A program made the translations under genes and the position numbers. From NCBI GenBank assembly GCA_004366205.1, contig SIRW01000019.1, positions 54,821 to 118,820 on the forward strand: 64,000 bases of DNA. The letters run 5' to 3'. Under the pieces are notes generated by a model, which was not told the origin of the DNA, searched no databases, and was given only the letters and a program-made list of their open reading frames with translations. Positions within the stretch are counted from its first letter, which is position 1, and the number at the start of each line of letters is the position of its first letter. Positions 22,578 through 30,954 of the stretch are shown piece after piece. The stretch comes from Actinomycetota bacterium. GTDB taxonomy: Bacteria > Actinomycetota > Acidimicrobiia > Acidimicrobiales > CADCSY01.

Positions 22578-24629
22578 TCAAGCGTCGCGCCGGCGGGCGT
22601 GATCGGCGACCACCCCGAGCAGGGCCTCGCCGTAGCGCTGGGCCTTGACGGGGCCGATGCCCGGCAGGTCGAGCAGCTCATCGCGGCTGGCGGGCAGCGC
22701 TCGTGCGAGCGCCGCGAGCGTGCTGTCGGGTAGCACCACGGAGGTCGGTACCCGAGCCGACCGGGCGGCGTTCGCCCGCCAGCGCCGCAACGCCTCGACG
22801 AGGCGGTGATCGGGTGTGGCGGCCCCACCGGCATCGCGCCCGGCGCAAGCCGCCAGCTCGCGACGCTGGGCGTCCAGGCGGGCCCGCCACGCCTCGCCGG
22901 TGTCGGCGGCGGGGCGATCGGCGGTCGCGGCGCCGGGTGCCTGCAGCAGCTCGAGCCAGGGCGACGGCTGCCGTTCGCTCACCCGTTCGCCGAAGGTCCG
23001 CTCGGCCGCCCACGAGCAGTGCAGCTCGCGCTCGGCCCGGGTGACGGCGACGTAGAGCAGCCGCCGCTCCTCGTCGACGGCGGCCGGGGTGCGGGCGTGG
23101 GCGATGGGCACGAAGCCCTGCTCGAGCCCCACGATGTGCACGACCGGCCACTCGAGGCCCTTGGCGGCGTGGAAGGTCGCCAGCTCGACGGCGTCCCTGG
23201 GGCCCTCGGGGGGATCGCGGCGCGTCGTGGCCGCGAGCCAGGCGAGGAACCCGCCGGTGGTCCCGGCGGGGTCGGCGGCCAGGAACTCCCGCCCGAGGCG
23301 GACGAGCTCGAGCAGCGACGCCGACCGTTGATCGGATGGCTCGTCTTCGCCGAGCACGGCCTCCACGTCCTCTGGCCGCGGCGTGCGGGCCGCCACGTCG
23401 AGATCGACGAGCGCGGGGTCGAGCGGCCGGCCGGGCGCGCGCCGGAGCTCGGCCAGCGCGGCCGCGACCTCGGGTCGGTCGAGGAAGGGTGTGGCGCCAC
23501 GCACCCGGTACGGGACGGACGCCGCGCTGAGAGCCTCCTCGACGAGCGCGAGCTGGCCGTGGGTGCGGGCGAGCACGGCGAGGTGCGACCACGGCGTGCC
23601 GGGCCCGTGCCGGTCGCGTAGCGACCGCGCCACCGCACGGGCCTCGGCGTGGCCGTCGGGGTGGGCGCGTACGACCGGGGCCTGACCGCTCAGCCGGTGG
23701 GCGCGCAGGTGCGTGCCGGCGGGTCGGCCGGTGCCGGTGAGCACGGCGTGGGCGGCGGCGAGGATCTCAGGGGTCGAGCGGAAGCTGTCGACGAGCCGTA
23801 CCGTCGTCGAACCGGGGTACCGCTGGGCGAACCCGGCGAGCAGCGTCGGGTCGGCGCCGTTCCATGCGTAGATGGCTTGATCGGGGTCGCCGACCACACA
23901 GAGGTCGGGGCGATCGCCCCGCCACGCCTCGAGCAGGCGGAACTGCGCGGGGTTGACGTCCTGGAACTCGTCCACGAAGAGGTGGCGGAACCGCCACCGC
24001 TGCCGCGCCGCGACGTCGCGGTCACCTTCGATGGCGGCGGCGCACTCGGCGAGCAGGTCGTCGAAGTCGAGCAGGCCCCGCCGTCGCTTCTCGTCCTCGT
24101 ACCGCCGGAACACCGCAGCGAGCTGCTCGGGCGGCAGCGGCGGGCGCCGGCCGGCCGCCGCACCGGCCGCCGGGTAGTCGTCCGGGGTGACGAGCCGAGC
24201 TTTTGCCCACTCGATCTCGGCCGCCACCTCCGCGGGGTGGACAGCCTGGGGGCCGCCGGTGGGCAGCAGGCGAGCGAGCAGCCGGACCTTCCGTTCGAGC
24301 AGCTCGGGGGCGGCACGCCCGCGGTCGGCCCAGATGCGCCGGAGCTGGGCGTAGGCGACGGCGTGGAAGGTGCCGGCGACGACCTGGTCCCGGACCCCGA
24401 GCGCTGCCAGGCGGCGGCTGAGCTCGGCCGCCGCCCGCCGGGTGAAGGTGAGGGCGAGGACGTGGGGTGCATCTGCAGTCCCGGTGAGGACCCGGTGGGC
24501 GATCCGGTGCGTCAGCACCCGGGTCTTTCCGGAGCCCGGCCCGGCGAGGATGCACAGGGGCGCGCCCGTCGAGGTCACCGCCTCGCGCTGGCAGGCCGTC
24601 AGCCCCTCGAGCAGGCGTGCTTCGTCCAT
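22578..24629 (-). CDS. UvrD/Rep superfamily 1 DNA helicase with C-terminal HRDC domain (UvrD2-like)
   Basis: A 683-residue SF1A helicase. Motif I is AGPGSGKTR, motif Ia LTFTRRAAAELSRR, motif II VDEFQDVN, motif III GDPDQAIYAWNGA, motif V TFHAAKGLEW and motif VI YVAVTRA. The last 80 residues form an HRDC domain ending LLDLPGIGPVKAQRYGEALL. This is the mycobacterial UvrD2 layout, but I see no tetracysteine motif between helicase and HRDC domains. It unwinds DNA 3'-5' during repair. The ORF-track start is in a neighbouring antisense region; ATG 24629 is preceded by TACCGT and 8 nt (leaderless). Downstream genes follow closely. Confidence 0.92.
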   Translation of the reverse strand: MDEARLLEGLTACQREAVTSTGAPLCILAGPGSGKTRVLTHRIAHRVLTGTADAPHVLALTFTRRAAAELSRRLAALGVRDQVVAGTFHAVAYAQLRRIWADRGRAAPELLERKVRLLARLLPTGGPQAVHPAEVAAEIEWAKARLVTPDDYPAAGAAAGRRPPLPPEQLAAVFRRYEDEKRRRGLLDFDDLLAECAAAIEGDRDVAARQRWRFRHLFVDEFQDVNPAQFRLLEAWRGDRPDLCVVGDPDQAIYAWNGADPTLLAGFAQRYPGSTTVRLVDSFRSTPEILAAAHAVLTGTGRPAGTHLRAHRLSGQAPVVRAHPDGHAEARAVARSLRDRHGPGTPWSHLAVLARTHGQLALVEEALSAASVPYRVRGATPFLDRPEVAAALAELRRAPGRPLDPALVDLDVAARTPRPEDVEAVLGEDEPSDQRSASLLELVRLGREFLAADPAGTTGGFLAWLAATTRRDPPEGPRDAVELATFHAAKGLEWPVVHIVGLEQGFVPIAHARTPAAVDEERRLLYVAVTRAERELHCSWAAERTFGERVSERQPSPWLELLQAPGAATADRPAADTGEAWRARLDAQRRELAACAGRDAGGAATPDHRLVEALRRWRANAARSARVPTSVVLPDSTLAALARALPASRDELLDLPGIGPVKAQRYGEALLGVVADHARRRDA

Positions 24630-24637
24630 GCCCTCGA

Positions 24638-24643
24638 ACGGTA
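24638..24643 (-). promoter_or_regulatory. Leaderless-type -10 hexamer of uvrD2-like gene
   Basis: Reading the minus strand, TACCGT is followed by 8 nt and the ATG at 24629. The divergent zincin gene has its own TATCCT facing the other way about 35 nt further on. Confidence 0.5.
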
Positions 24644-24689
24644 CCGGCGGGGTGTATCGGCGCCGGGGACCCGTCGCTATCCTCGCCCC

Positions 24690-25037
24690 GTGATCGACGT
24701 CGACCCCGTCCGCTTCGAGCAGCTGGTCGCGGACGCCCTCGACGGCATCCCCGCTGAGCTGGCCGAGCGCATGGAGAACGTCGCCGTGTTCGTCGAGGAC
24801 CGCCCGCGCCAGCGCGGCCTGCTCGGGCTGTACCAGGGAGTCCCGCTCACCGAGCGCGACAGCGGCTACTCCGGCATGGTGATGCCTGACCGCATCACGA
24901 TCTACCGGCTGCCCATCTGCGAGATCAGCCGCAGCGAGCAGGAGGTCGTCGACCAGGTGCGCATCACCGTCGTGCACGAGGTCGCCCACCACTTCGGCAT
25001 CGACGACGAGCGCCTGCACGAGCTGGGGTGGGCGTGA
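24690..25037 (+). CDS. Small zincin-like metallopeptidase-family protein
   Basis: A 115-residue protein with VVHEVAHHFGID, an HExxH zinc-binding motif with a downstream Asp/Glu. It belongs to the short conserved 'metallopeptidase family' (COG3824) common in actinobacteria and alphaproteobacteria. Its substrate is unknown and proteolysis is not demonstrated for most members. GTG start 24690 has TATCCT 6 nt upstream and no ribosome site. Its TGA overlaps the ATG of the ACT protein (TGATG), suggesting coupling. Confidence 0.88.
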   Translation: MIDVDPVRFEQLVADALDGIPAELAERMENVAVFVEDRPRQRGLLGLYQGVPLTERDSGYSGMVMPDRITIYRLPICEISRSEQEVVDQVRITVVHEVAHHFGIDDERLHELGWA

Positions 25038-25573
25038 TGGCCCACCTCGCCGTGGTCGCGGTCGGTGCCGACCGGCCGGGGATCGTCGCTGCCGTCACCG
25101 GTGTGCTCGTGGAGTCGGGATGCAACCTCGAGGACACGTCCATGACGCTCCTCGGAGGGCACTTCGCCATGATGCTCGTCGTCGCCGCGCCCCTCGAGCT
25201 GACGCCCGAGCAGCTCGAGGAGGCCCTCGGCGATGTCGCCGCCGACCTGGGTCTCGTCGTGGCCGTGCGCCCGATCGGGGAGGAGGCCGCCGCCGGGTTC
25301 GAGGGCACCCGCTGGGGTGTCTCGGTGTACGGCGCCGACCGGCCGGGGATCGTGCACCGAGTCACCAGCCTGCTGGCGTCCCGGTCGGTGAACATCGTGG
25401 ACCTGAGCACCAGGGTGATCGGCGACCCCGAACGACCGGTCTACGCCATGCTGCTCGAGGTCGTGCTGCCCGACGGGCTGGACCCGGGCCTGCTCGAGCG
25501 CGAGCTTGCCGGACTCCGCGACGAGCTCGGGGTCGAGTGCCACATGCACCGCGTCGACACCGACATCCTCTGA
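25037..25573 (+). CDS. Double ACT-domain regulatory protein (GcvR-like)
   Basis: A 178-residue protein made of two ACT domains (about 3-80 and 95-175). Each opens with the DRPGIV motif typical of amino-acid-binding ACT modules (ADRPGIVAAVTG and ADRPGIVHRVTS). Related proteins such as GcvR bind glycine and modulate other regulators. Direct DNA binding is not expected because no HTH is present. The ATG 25037 overlaps the preceding stop; a GTG nine bases earlier is an alternative. Peptide deformylase starts 4 nt after it ends. Confidence 0.85.
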   Translation: MAHLAVVAVGADRPGIVAAVTGVLVESGCNLEDTSMTLLGGHFAMMLVVAAPLELTPEQLEEALGDVAADLGLVVAVRPIGEEAAAGFEGTRWGVSVYGADRPGIVHRVTSLLASRSVNIVDLSTRVIGDPERPVYAMLLEVVLPDGLDPGLLERELAGLRDELGVECHMHRVDTDIL

Positions 25574-25577
25574 CCAC

Positions 25578-26075
25578 GTGATCCGCCCGGTCGTGCTCCT
25601 CCCCGAGGCCGTCCTGTCGCGGCCCGCGGCGCGGGTGGGCGAGATCGACGACGGCGCCCTCGCCCTGGCGGCTGACCTCGTCGACACCATGCGGGCCTAC
25701 CCCCACTGCGTCGGGTTGGCCGCACCACAGATCGGGGTGGGCGTCCGGGCGTTCTCGCTCGACGTGACCGGGCACCCCAAGGCCCGCTCGTGCCACGGCG
25801 AGCTGGTGCTCTTCGACCCCGAGATCGTGCTGGCCGAGGGGCCCGTCGTCGGTCGCGAGGGGTGCATGAGCGTGCCCGACCTCACCGGGGACGTCGCCCG
25901 GGCCACCCGGGTCGTGGTGCGGGGGATGACCCCGGAAGGCGAGGAGCGGGTCCTCGAGTGCGACGCGTTCGAGGCCCGGGCCGTCCAGCACGAGATCGAT
26001 CACCTGGACGGGCTGCTCTTCCTCGACCGAGTGGTGGCCGCCGACCGGGTGTTCCGCCGCCGCGTCTACCGCTGA
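25578..26075 (+). CDS. def: Peptide deformylase
   Basis: A 165-residue metalloenzyme that removes the formyl group from nascent protein N-termini. All three family motifs are visible: VGLAAPQIGVG, REGCMSVP (EGCxS, metal Cys) and QHEIDHLDG (two metal His and catalytic Glu). GTG 25578 lies 4 nt after the ACT gene, so it is at the end of a three-gene run. The ORF-track start 25506 lies inside the ACT gene in another frame. There is no fmt gene nearby. Confidence 0.95.
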   Translation: MIRPVVLLPEAVLSRPAARVGEIDDGALALAADLVDTMRAYPHCVGLAAPQIGVGVRAFSLDVTGHPKARSCHGELVLFDPEIVLAEGPVVGREGCMSVPDLTGDVARATRVVVRGMTPEGEERVLECDAFEARAVQHEIDHLDGLLFLDRVVAADRVFRRRVYR

Positions 26076-26081
26076 CCTCAG

Positions 26082-26117
26082 AAAAACGCCACCGGGCCGG
26101 CGAAGCCGGCCCGGTGG
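26082..26117 (-). terminator. Intrinsic terminator for the DUF6458-type gene
   Basis: A 13-bp perfect stem CCACCGGGCCGGC / GCCGGCCCGGTGG closes on a 3-nt loop. On the minus strand it is followed by CGTTTTTCTG. This is a classical hairpin plus U-tract downstream of the small membrane protein gene. It also lies 13 bp past def on the other strand and may stop transcription both ways. Confidence 0.85.
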
Positions 26118-26119
26118 GT

Positions 26120-26144
26120 GAGCGGTTGGCACGCGGAACCGCTC
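26120..26144. repeat. Second small inverted repeat 3' of the membrane protein
   Basis: GAGCGGTT and AACCGCTC are exact 8-bp inverse arms around 9 nt, next to the terminator. It may be part of the same transcription-end structure. Confidence 0.45.
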
Positions 26145-26184
26145 AAACCATGTGCTGCGTGCCTTTGACCTGTCTGCGGGGAGA

Positions 26185-26406
26185 TCAGACGACCTCGCGG
26201 TCGTAGTCCCGCACGATCCGCTCCTCGCGGGTGCCGAAGGGAGCGAAGCTGCTCCAGAACAGCAGCGAGAGCAGCATGCCGATCGCGCCGACGATCATCA
26301 GGATGACGCCGACGGTGGCGATGTCGATGCCCTGGACCTGGGCCTCCACCGCGAAGGCGAGGATGGCGCCGAGTGCCAGGAAGAAGATGCTGATGCCGAT
26401 GCCCAT
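26185..26406 (-). CDS. Small two-helix membrane protein (DUF6458-like)
   Basis: A 73-residue protein with two hydrophobic helices (about 3-20 and 28-50) separated by VEAQVQGIDIATVG. It has a charged tail, REERIVRDYDREVV, facing the cytoplasm. It matches a short actinobacterial membrane family of unknown function. The ribosome site is unusually perfect: AGGAGGTGA lies 8 nt before the ATG, fully complementary to the 16S 3' end, so strong translation is expected. The ORF-track version is far longer but reads antisense to other regions. A clear intrinsic terminator follows. Confidence 0.85.
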   Translation of the reverse strand: MGIGISIFFLALGAILAFAVEAQVQGIDIATVGVILMIVGAIGMLLSLLFWSSFAPFGTREERIVRDYDREVV

Positions 26407-26540
26407 CGTGGTTGTCACCTCCTGCAGGCTGCGCCTGCTGCGATCCGTCTGGGGGGACCGCCGTGTCACGACGAGGGGTACCCCCGCGCGCGGTGCGCGA
26501 AACCTGCGGGGCGTGCGTGCCGGCGTGCCCCGAGGCGTGC

Positions 26541-27542
26541 TCAGCGCTCGTCCCGGCGCGCACCCACAGCGGCGCGGACCGCCCACCCCGCCACCGCCGC
26601 ACCGGGTTCGGCCAGGGCCACCACGCAGCCGCCGAACCCGCCCCCCATGAGACGGGCGCCGAGCACACCGGGCGTGGCCGTCAGCTGGTCGACGAGGGCG
26701 TCGAGCTCGGGTGTGGAGACCTCGGCGTCGTCGCGGAGGCTCACGTGGCTGGCGGTGAGCAGCGCGCCCGCCCGGGCGAGGTCCCCGGCGCGCAGCGCGG
26801 CGACGAAGTCCAGCACGCGGGCGCACTCGGTGATCACGTGGCGAGCCCGGCGAGCGAGCACACCGTCCTCCAGCGCCTCGGCATCGGCCACGGAGGCGGC
26901 CCGCAGCGGGCCGAGCGCCCGCTGGGCGGCTTCCGCCTGGGCGCGGCGCTCGGCGTAGCCGCTCGCCGCCAGGCGCCGCGGCTGCCCCGAATCCACCACC
27001 ACGACGGCGAGGTCCTCGGGTAGCGGTACGGGCTCGACCTCGAGCGTCGCGCAGTCGATGAGGAGGGCGTGCCCCTCCACGCCGGCCGCGCTCGCCAGCT
27101 GGTCCATGACCCCGCACGGCACGCCCGAGGCCCGCTGCTCGGCGCGCTGGCACAGCAGCGCCAGGTCCGTCGCCGAGCCCGTGAAGCCCAGCGCCAGCGC
27201 CACCGCGACCTCGAGGGCGGCGCTCGACGACATGCCGCCGCCCACGGGGATGGTCGAGGTCACCCGCCCGTCGAACCCCCGCTCGGGCCGCAGCTCGGCG
27301 ACGACCCCGGCCACGTACCGGGCCCAAGGGGGTTCGACGGCGGCCGGGTCGTCGATGTCGAGGGGAACCTCGGCGGGCTCGCTAGCCGACTCGGAGACCA
27401 GGCGCACCCATCCGCCGTCGGGCGCGCCCTCGACCGTGGTGGCGCGGTCAACCGCCATCGGCAGCACCAGCCCGCCGACGTAGTCGACGTGCTCGCCGAT
27501 CAGGTTCACCCGCCCGGGGGCGACCGCCCGGACCGTCGTCAC
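26541..27542 (-). CDS. galK: Galactokinase
   Basis: A 333-residue GHMP kinase that phosphorylates galactose at C1 in the Leloir pathway. Motifs: PGRVNLIGEHVDY (substrate binding), PVGGGMSSSAALE (ATP loop) and LMGGGFGGCVVAL near the C-terminus. GTG 27542 overlaps the galT stop by four bases (GTGA), so translation is coupled. The ORF-track start lies upstream inside galT in another frame. The protein is somewhat shorter than E. coli GalK (382). It is the last gene of the GH1-galT-galK run. Confidence 0.95.
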   Translation of the reverse strand: MTTVRAVAPGRVNLIGEHVDYVGGLVLPMAVDRATTVEGAPDGGWVRLVSESASEPAEVPLDIDDPAAVEPPWARYVAGVVAELRPERGFDGRVTSTIPVGGGMSSSAALEVAVALALGFTGSATDLALLCQRAEQRASGVPCGVMDQLASAAGVEGHALLIDCATLEVEPVPLPEDLAVVVVDSGQPRRLAASGYAERRAQAEAAQRALGPLRAASVADAEALEDGVLARRARHVITECARVLDFVAALRAGDLARAGALLTASHVSLRDDAEVSTPELDALVDQLTATPGVLGARLMGGGFGGCVVALAEPGAAVAGWAVRAAVGARRDER

Positions 27543-28429
27543 GGCCGGGCGTCCCGCAGCTGGCGCGCCGCGTGGGCGGGGTCGACCGGGTTGAAGTACA
27601 CCCCCGAGCCGAGCTCGCCGGCGGCGACGAAACGGGGCGTGCCCGGCGCCCGGTGGTAGGGCGCGAGGTGCAGGTGCACGTGCGCCGCCGGCCACTCGCC
27701 GCCGTCGGTCGGGCGCTGGTGGAACCACAGCATGTACGGCATGGGCTCGGCGAACAGCGCGTCGAGCCGGGCGAGCACCTCGACGAGCACGGAGGCGAGG
27801 TCGCGATGGGTCGCTCGGGCGGCGGGGAGGTCGGGGAGGTGTTCGGCGGGCGCCACGCGGACCTCGTAGGGCCAGGCCGCCGCCGTGGGCACCCACGCCC
27901 GCCACGGGCCCGAGCGGGTCACGACCTGCTCGGCGGGCGGCTCGTCATCGCAGAGCCGGCAGGGCCCGTGGAGCTCGGCGAGCGGGTTCGGCGGCACCGC
28001 GCCGAAGGCGTAGATCTGGCCGTGAGGGTGGGGGATCGTGGCGCCGACCTCGGTGCCCCGGTTCTCGAACACGAGCACGTAGGCGACATCGGCTCGGGCC
28101 CCGAGCGCCGCGGTGCGCTCGGACCAGAGGCGCACGACCCGCTCGGCGCCGTCGACGCCGAGGCTCCAGAACGTGGCGTCGTGCTCCGGGGTGTACAGCA
28201 CGATCTCGCACCGGCCGTCCGGCAGCGCCGGCCAGCGGTTCGGGAACCAGCGCGTCTGGTAGGGCTCGGGCGCCTCGAGGCCGCCCGGGCAGAACGGACA
28301 GTCGGTGCGGGGCAGGTTGGGACGCTTCTGCCGGCTCGCGGTCACGACGACACCCCGGCCCGTCAGCGGGTCGCGGCGGTGGTCCACGCCGGGCTCCGCC
28401 GCCGGCGGGCGCGCCTCAGCCGAGCACAC
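27539..28429 (-). CDS. galT: Galactose-1-phosphate uridylyltransferase
   Basis: The enzyme exchanges UMP between UDP-glucose and galactose-1-phosphate. The active-site IPHPHGQIYAFG (HPHGQ) is clear, as are the zinc pairs CPFC and CRLC and a C-terminal AAHVHLHLAP. The family hallmark RRDPLTGRGVVV is near the start. Three GTG starts are possible (28432, 28429, 28387). I prefer 28429, with GGAG six bases upstream, which gives 296 residues and a 14-nt overlap with the GH1 gene; 28387 also has a GGAG six bases upstream. The ORF-track start is far inside the GH1 gene and false. Overlaps galK by 4 nt. Confidence 0.92.
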   Translation of the reverse strand: MCSAEARPPAAEPGVDHRRDPLTGRGVVVTASRQKRPNLPRTDCPFCPGGLEAPEPYQTRWFPNRWPALPDGRCEIVLYTPEHDATFWSLGVDGAERVVRLWSERTAALGARADVAYVLVFENRGTEVGATIPHPHGQIYAFGAVPPNPLAELHGPCRLCDDEPPAEQVVTRSGPWRAWVPTAAAWPYEVRVAPAEHLPDLPAARATHRDLASVLVEVLARLDALFAEPMPYMLWFHQRPTDGGEWPAAHVHLHLAPYHRAPGTPRFVAAGELGSGVYFNPVDPAHAARQLRDARP

Positions 28430-29849
28430 CACGGGCTCCGGCGCGCAGCCCCTCGATGATGCGGCGGCACTCGCCCGCGGCGTCGTGGCCCATGGCGTCG
28501 CGGTCGGACCACGCGGCTCCCCGTTCCCGGTCGATGCCGTAGAGCCCGAAGCGGGGCTCGTAGCTGCCCCATTCGTAGTTGTCGGCGAGCGTCCAGTGGT
28601 AGTAGGCGCCGACCGGGGTGCCCGCATCGATGGCGGCCACGACCGCTGCGAGGTTCTCGCGCAGGTACCGGGGCCGGTCCCAGCCGTCGAGGCGCGGGTA
28701 CGACCGCCCGGCGCGCACGCGGTTGCACATGCCGTTCTCGACCACCCAGACGTCGAGGCCGGGCTCGTGCGACCGGCGGCACCAGCGGGTGAGCCCCTCG
28801 GGGTCGGGCGGGTCGTCCCACAGCTGGCGGGCCGGCTCCCAGGCGCGGCCACCAGCCGTGCGGTGGCCGGGCAGGCGAAGGTGTCGCGAGGTGAGGGGGT
28901 CGTAGTAGTCGATCTGGGTCACGTCGACGGTGCAGTCGTGGGGGCTGGCGTACACCGCCGCAACCGTGCGGGGGAACGCCTGCTCGAGCGGTACGGCGCC
29001 GCGGGCGAGGCGGCGGACGGCGCCCTCGAGGCGCGTGCCGCCGGGGGGGATGCCGACGTCGGCGTGCCAGGCCCGCCGGCGCCGGACGAGCCACCGGCGC
29101 AGCCCGTGCCGGTCGACCCCGTGGCGGCGGGCGAGCAGCAGGTCCGTGCCAAGCCGGTCGAGCTCGTAGACCGAGAACGAGTACGGGTTGACCCCCACGA
29201 CGCTGTCGGGCTGGCGCGCCTTGACGGCGTCGTAGGCGAGCACGTGCGCCGCGAGCAGGTTGTCGTAGGCGCGCACCACGTTGCCGGTGTGCAGGCGCTG
29301 GCCCGGTGGGAACGCCCCGAGGAAGAAGCTGGCCAGGGCGAGCACGTTGGGCTCGTTGACCGTCACCCACTGCCGGCAGCGGCCACCGAGGCGGTCGACG
29401 GCCAGCGCCGCCCACTCGGCGAAGCGCTCGGGCGAGCGCGGCGTCAGCCAGAAGTCCTCTCCCAGCCACCGCGGGTGCGTGAAGTGGTGCAGGCTCACGA
29501 GCGGCTCGAGCCCTCGGGCGCGGCACCCGTCGAGGATCTCGCCGTAGCGGGCGAAGGCGTCCTCGTCGATCGCGCCGGGCACGGGCTCGCAGCGGGCCCA
29601 CTCGACCGACAGCCGGAAGGCGTCGCAGCCCGCGGCCACGGCCCGCTCGAGGTGGGCTTCGGCGTCGGACCAGAAGCGCACCGCCTCGCCCGAGGGCTCG
29701 ACCCGGCCGGCGTCCTCCCAGCGCTTCCAGTTGTTGGCGGGCTGGCCGGGGCCGTTGTACCCGCCCTCGGTCTGGAACCCGGCGGTGGCCACACCGAACC
29801 GGAAGCCCTCCGGCAAGCGGAACGGGGTGTCGTCGGCGGCAGCCACCAT
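28416..29849 (-). CDS. Glycoside hydrolase family 1 beta-glycosidase
   Basis: A 477-residue GH1 enzyme that hydrolyses beta-glucosides or beta-galactosides with retention. The acid/base Glu is in TVNEPNVL and the nucleophile Glu in VVENGMC. The N-terminal RFGVATAGFQTEGGYN is the GH1 signature 2 region. No signal peptide is seen, so it acts in the cytoplasm. Being first in an operon with galT and galK makes a beta-galactosidase role attractive, but this is inference. Start ATG 29849 has no convincing Shine-Dalgarno. A 17-bp perfect inverted repeat lies 50 bases upstream. Confidence 0.92.
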   Translation of the reverse strand: MVAAADDTPFRLPEGFRFGVATAGFQTEGGYNGPGQPANNWKRWEDAGRVEPSGEAVRFWSDAEAHLERAVAAGCDAFRLSVEWARCEPVPGAIDEDAFARYGEILDGCRARGLEPLVSLHHFTHPRWLGEDFWLTPRSPERFAEWAALAVDRLGGRCRQWVTVNEPNVLALASFFLGAFPPGQRLHTGNVVRAYDNLLAAHVLAYDAVKARQPDSVVGVNPYSFSVYELDRLGTDLLLARRHGVDRHGLRRWLVRRRRAWHADVGIPPGGTRLEGAVRRLARGAVPLEQAFPRTVAAVYASPHDCTVDVTQIDYYDPLTSRHLRLPGHRTAGGRAWEPARQLWDDPPDPEGLTRWCRRSHEPGLDVWVVENGMCNRVRAGRSYPRLDGWDRPRYLRENLAAVVAAIDAGTPVGAYYHWTLADNYEWGSYEPRFGLYGIDRERGAAWSDRDAMGHDAAGECRRIIEGLRAGARGVLG

Positions 29850-29901
29850 CGGCGGGACAGCATGGCACGGCGGCGACGCCGCGCATCCGCCCCCCTAAGC
29901 G

Positions 29902-29948
29902 TTCTGTGAGGATCTTCTGCTGCTATGCCGTAGAAGATCCTCACAGAA
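29902..29948. repeat. 17-bp perfect inverted repeat upstream of the gal operon
   Basis: TTCTGTGAGGATCTTCT (29902-29918) and its exact inverse complement (29932-29948) flank 13 nt. It is markedly more AT-rich than its surroundings. It lies between the LLM gene's stop and the GH1 start, both on the minus strand. It could terminate the LLM transcript, control the gal operon, or be a mobile palindromic repeat. Confidence 0.8.
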
Positions 29949-29976
29949 GTGACCCTGGGGGGCGGGCCTGGGCCGG

Positions 29977-30873
29977 TCAGGTGAGGCCGAGGGCGGCGGC
30001 GAGGCGGTCGACGGCGTCGAGGTCCCACGGTGCCCGCAGGGCAATGTTGACCTGGTCGGCGCCGGCGTCGACGTAGGTGCCGATGCGGTCGAGGACCTCC
30101 TGGTCGCTGCCGCCGAGCACGCCGGGGCGCACGTACTCCGCCAGGCCCCCGAACTGGGCGCGCAGGTCGTCCTCGGTCCAGGCGAGCCCGAGGTTCACCG
30201 CGCAGCGGACCTCGCCCGGGTCGCGGCCGGCGTCCTCGCAGTGGCGGTGCAGCACCGAGCGCTTGTGGGCGAACACCTCGGGCGGCACGAACGGCACGTT
30301 CCAGCCGTCGGCGAACCGGGCGGCGATGCGCAGCGTGCGCTTCTCGCCGCCACCTCCGATCCACACCGGCAGGGCGTCCTGCACCGGACGGGGTTCGTTG
30401 CGGGCGTCGGTCAGCGTGAACCAATCGCCGGTGAAGTCGGTGGTCTCGTTCCGCAGGAGGCCGCGCACGCAGGCGGCGGCCTCCTCGAGCTGGTCCATCC
30501 GGGTCCTGACCGGCGGGAACTCGATGCCGTAGGCGTCGTACTCGACCTGGCTCCAGCCCGCGCCGAGCCCGATGGCGGCCCGCCCGCCCGACAGGTGGTC
30601 GATCGTGGTGATGGCGTTCGCCAGCACGGCGGGGTGGCGATAGCCCACCGAGTAGACGAGGCACCCGCACGTGACCCGCTTGGTCTCGCACGCCAGGGCG
30701 GCGTGGGCGGCCACGGCCTCGAAGCACTGGGCGCCCTCGTCCAGCGTGGCGGCGTAGAAGTGGTCCCACACCGAGATCCAGCCGAACCCCAGGTCTTCGA
30801 TGCGCCGCCACACCGAGCGCAGCTCGTTGATCGTCGTGTTCTGAAGCCCGACGTGGGCCCCGTAGATCGTCAT
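29977..30873 (-). CDS. LLM-class F420-dependent oxidoreductase
   Basis: A 298-residue luciferase-like TIM-barrel protein. Typical parts are MTIYGAHVGLQN, WISVWDHFY, VTCGCLVYSVGYRHPAVLAN, DHLSGGRAAIGLGAGW and PVWIGGGGEKRTL. Actinobacterial members of this subgroup use F420 to oxidise or reduce small substrates; the substrate here is unknown. ATG 30873 is preceded by TACGGT and 7 nt, a leaderless pattern; the ORF-track extension to 32229 is antisense to other genes. It is divergent from the LPXTG lipase. Confidence 0.9.
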   Translation of the reverse strand: MTIYGAHVGLQNTTINELRSVWRRIEDLGFGWISVWDHFYAATLDEGAQCFEAVAAHAALACETKRVTCGCLVYSVGYRHPAVLANAITTIDHLSGGRAAIGLGAGWSQVEYDAYGIEFPPVRTRMDQLEEAAACVRGLLRNETTDFTGDWFTLTDARNEPRPVQDALPVWIGGGGEKRTLRIAARFADGWNVPFVPPEVFAHKRSVLHRHCEDAGRDPGEVRCAVNLGLAWTEDDLRAQFGGLAEYVRPGVLGGSDQEVLDRIGTYVDAGADQVNIALRAPWDLDAVDRLAAALGLT

Positions 30874-30942
30874 GCCGGCAACCGTAGGCTCGGGCTCGGG
30901 CCGGCGCAGGCGAGCGGAGCAGGGGCTGCGATCACGGTGCCC

Positions 30943-30948
30943 TACTGT
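30943..30948 (+). promoter_or_regulatory. Leaderless-type -10 hexamer of the secreted lipase
   Basis: TACTGT, 6 nt, then the GTG at 30955. Confidence 0.5.
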
Positions 30949-30954
30949 TCGGGC

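Noticed and set aside
24515-24545. A third copy of the CTTTCCGG palindromic element
   Set aside because: CTTTCCGG occurs inside the uvrD2 coding region, but no CCGGAAAG lies 31 nt away, so it is coincidental.
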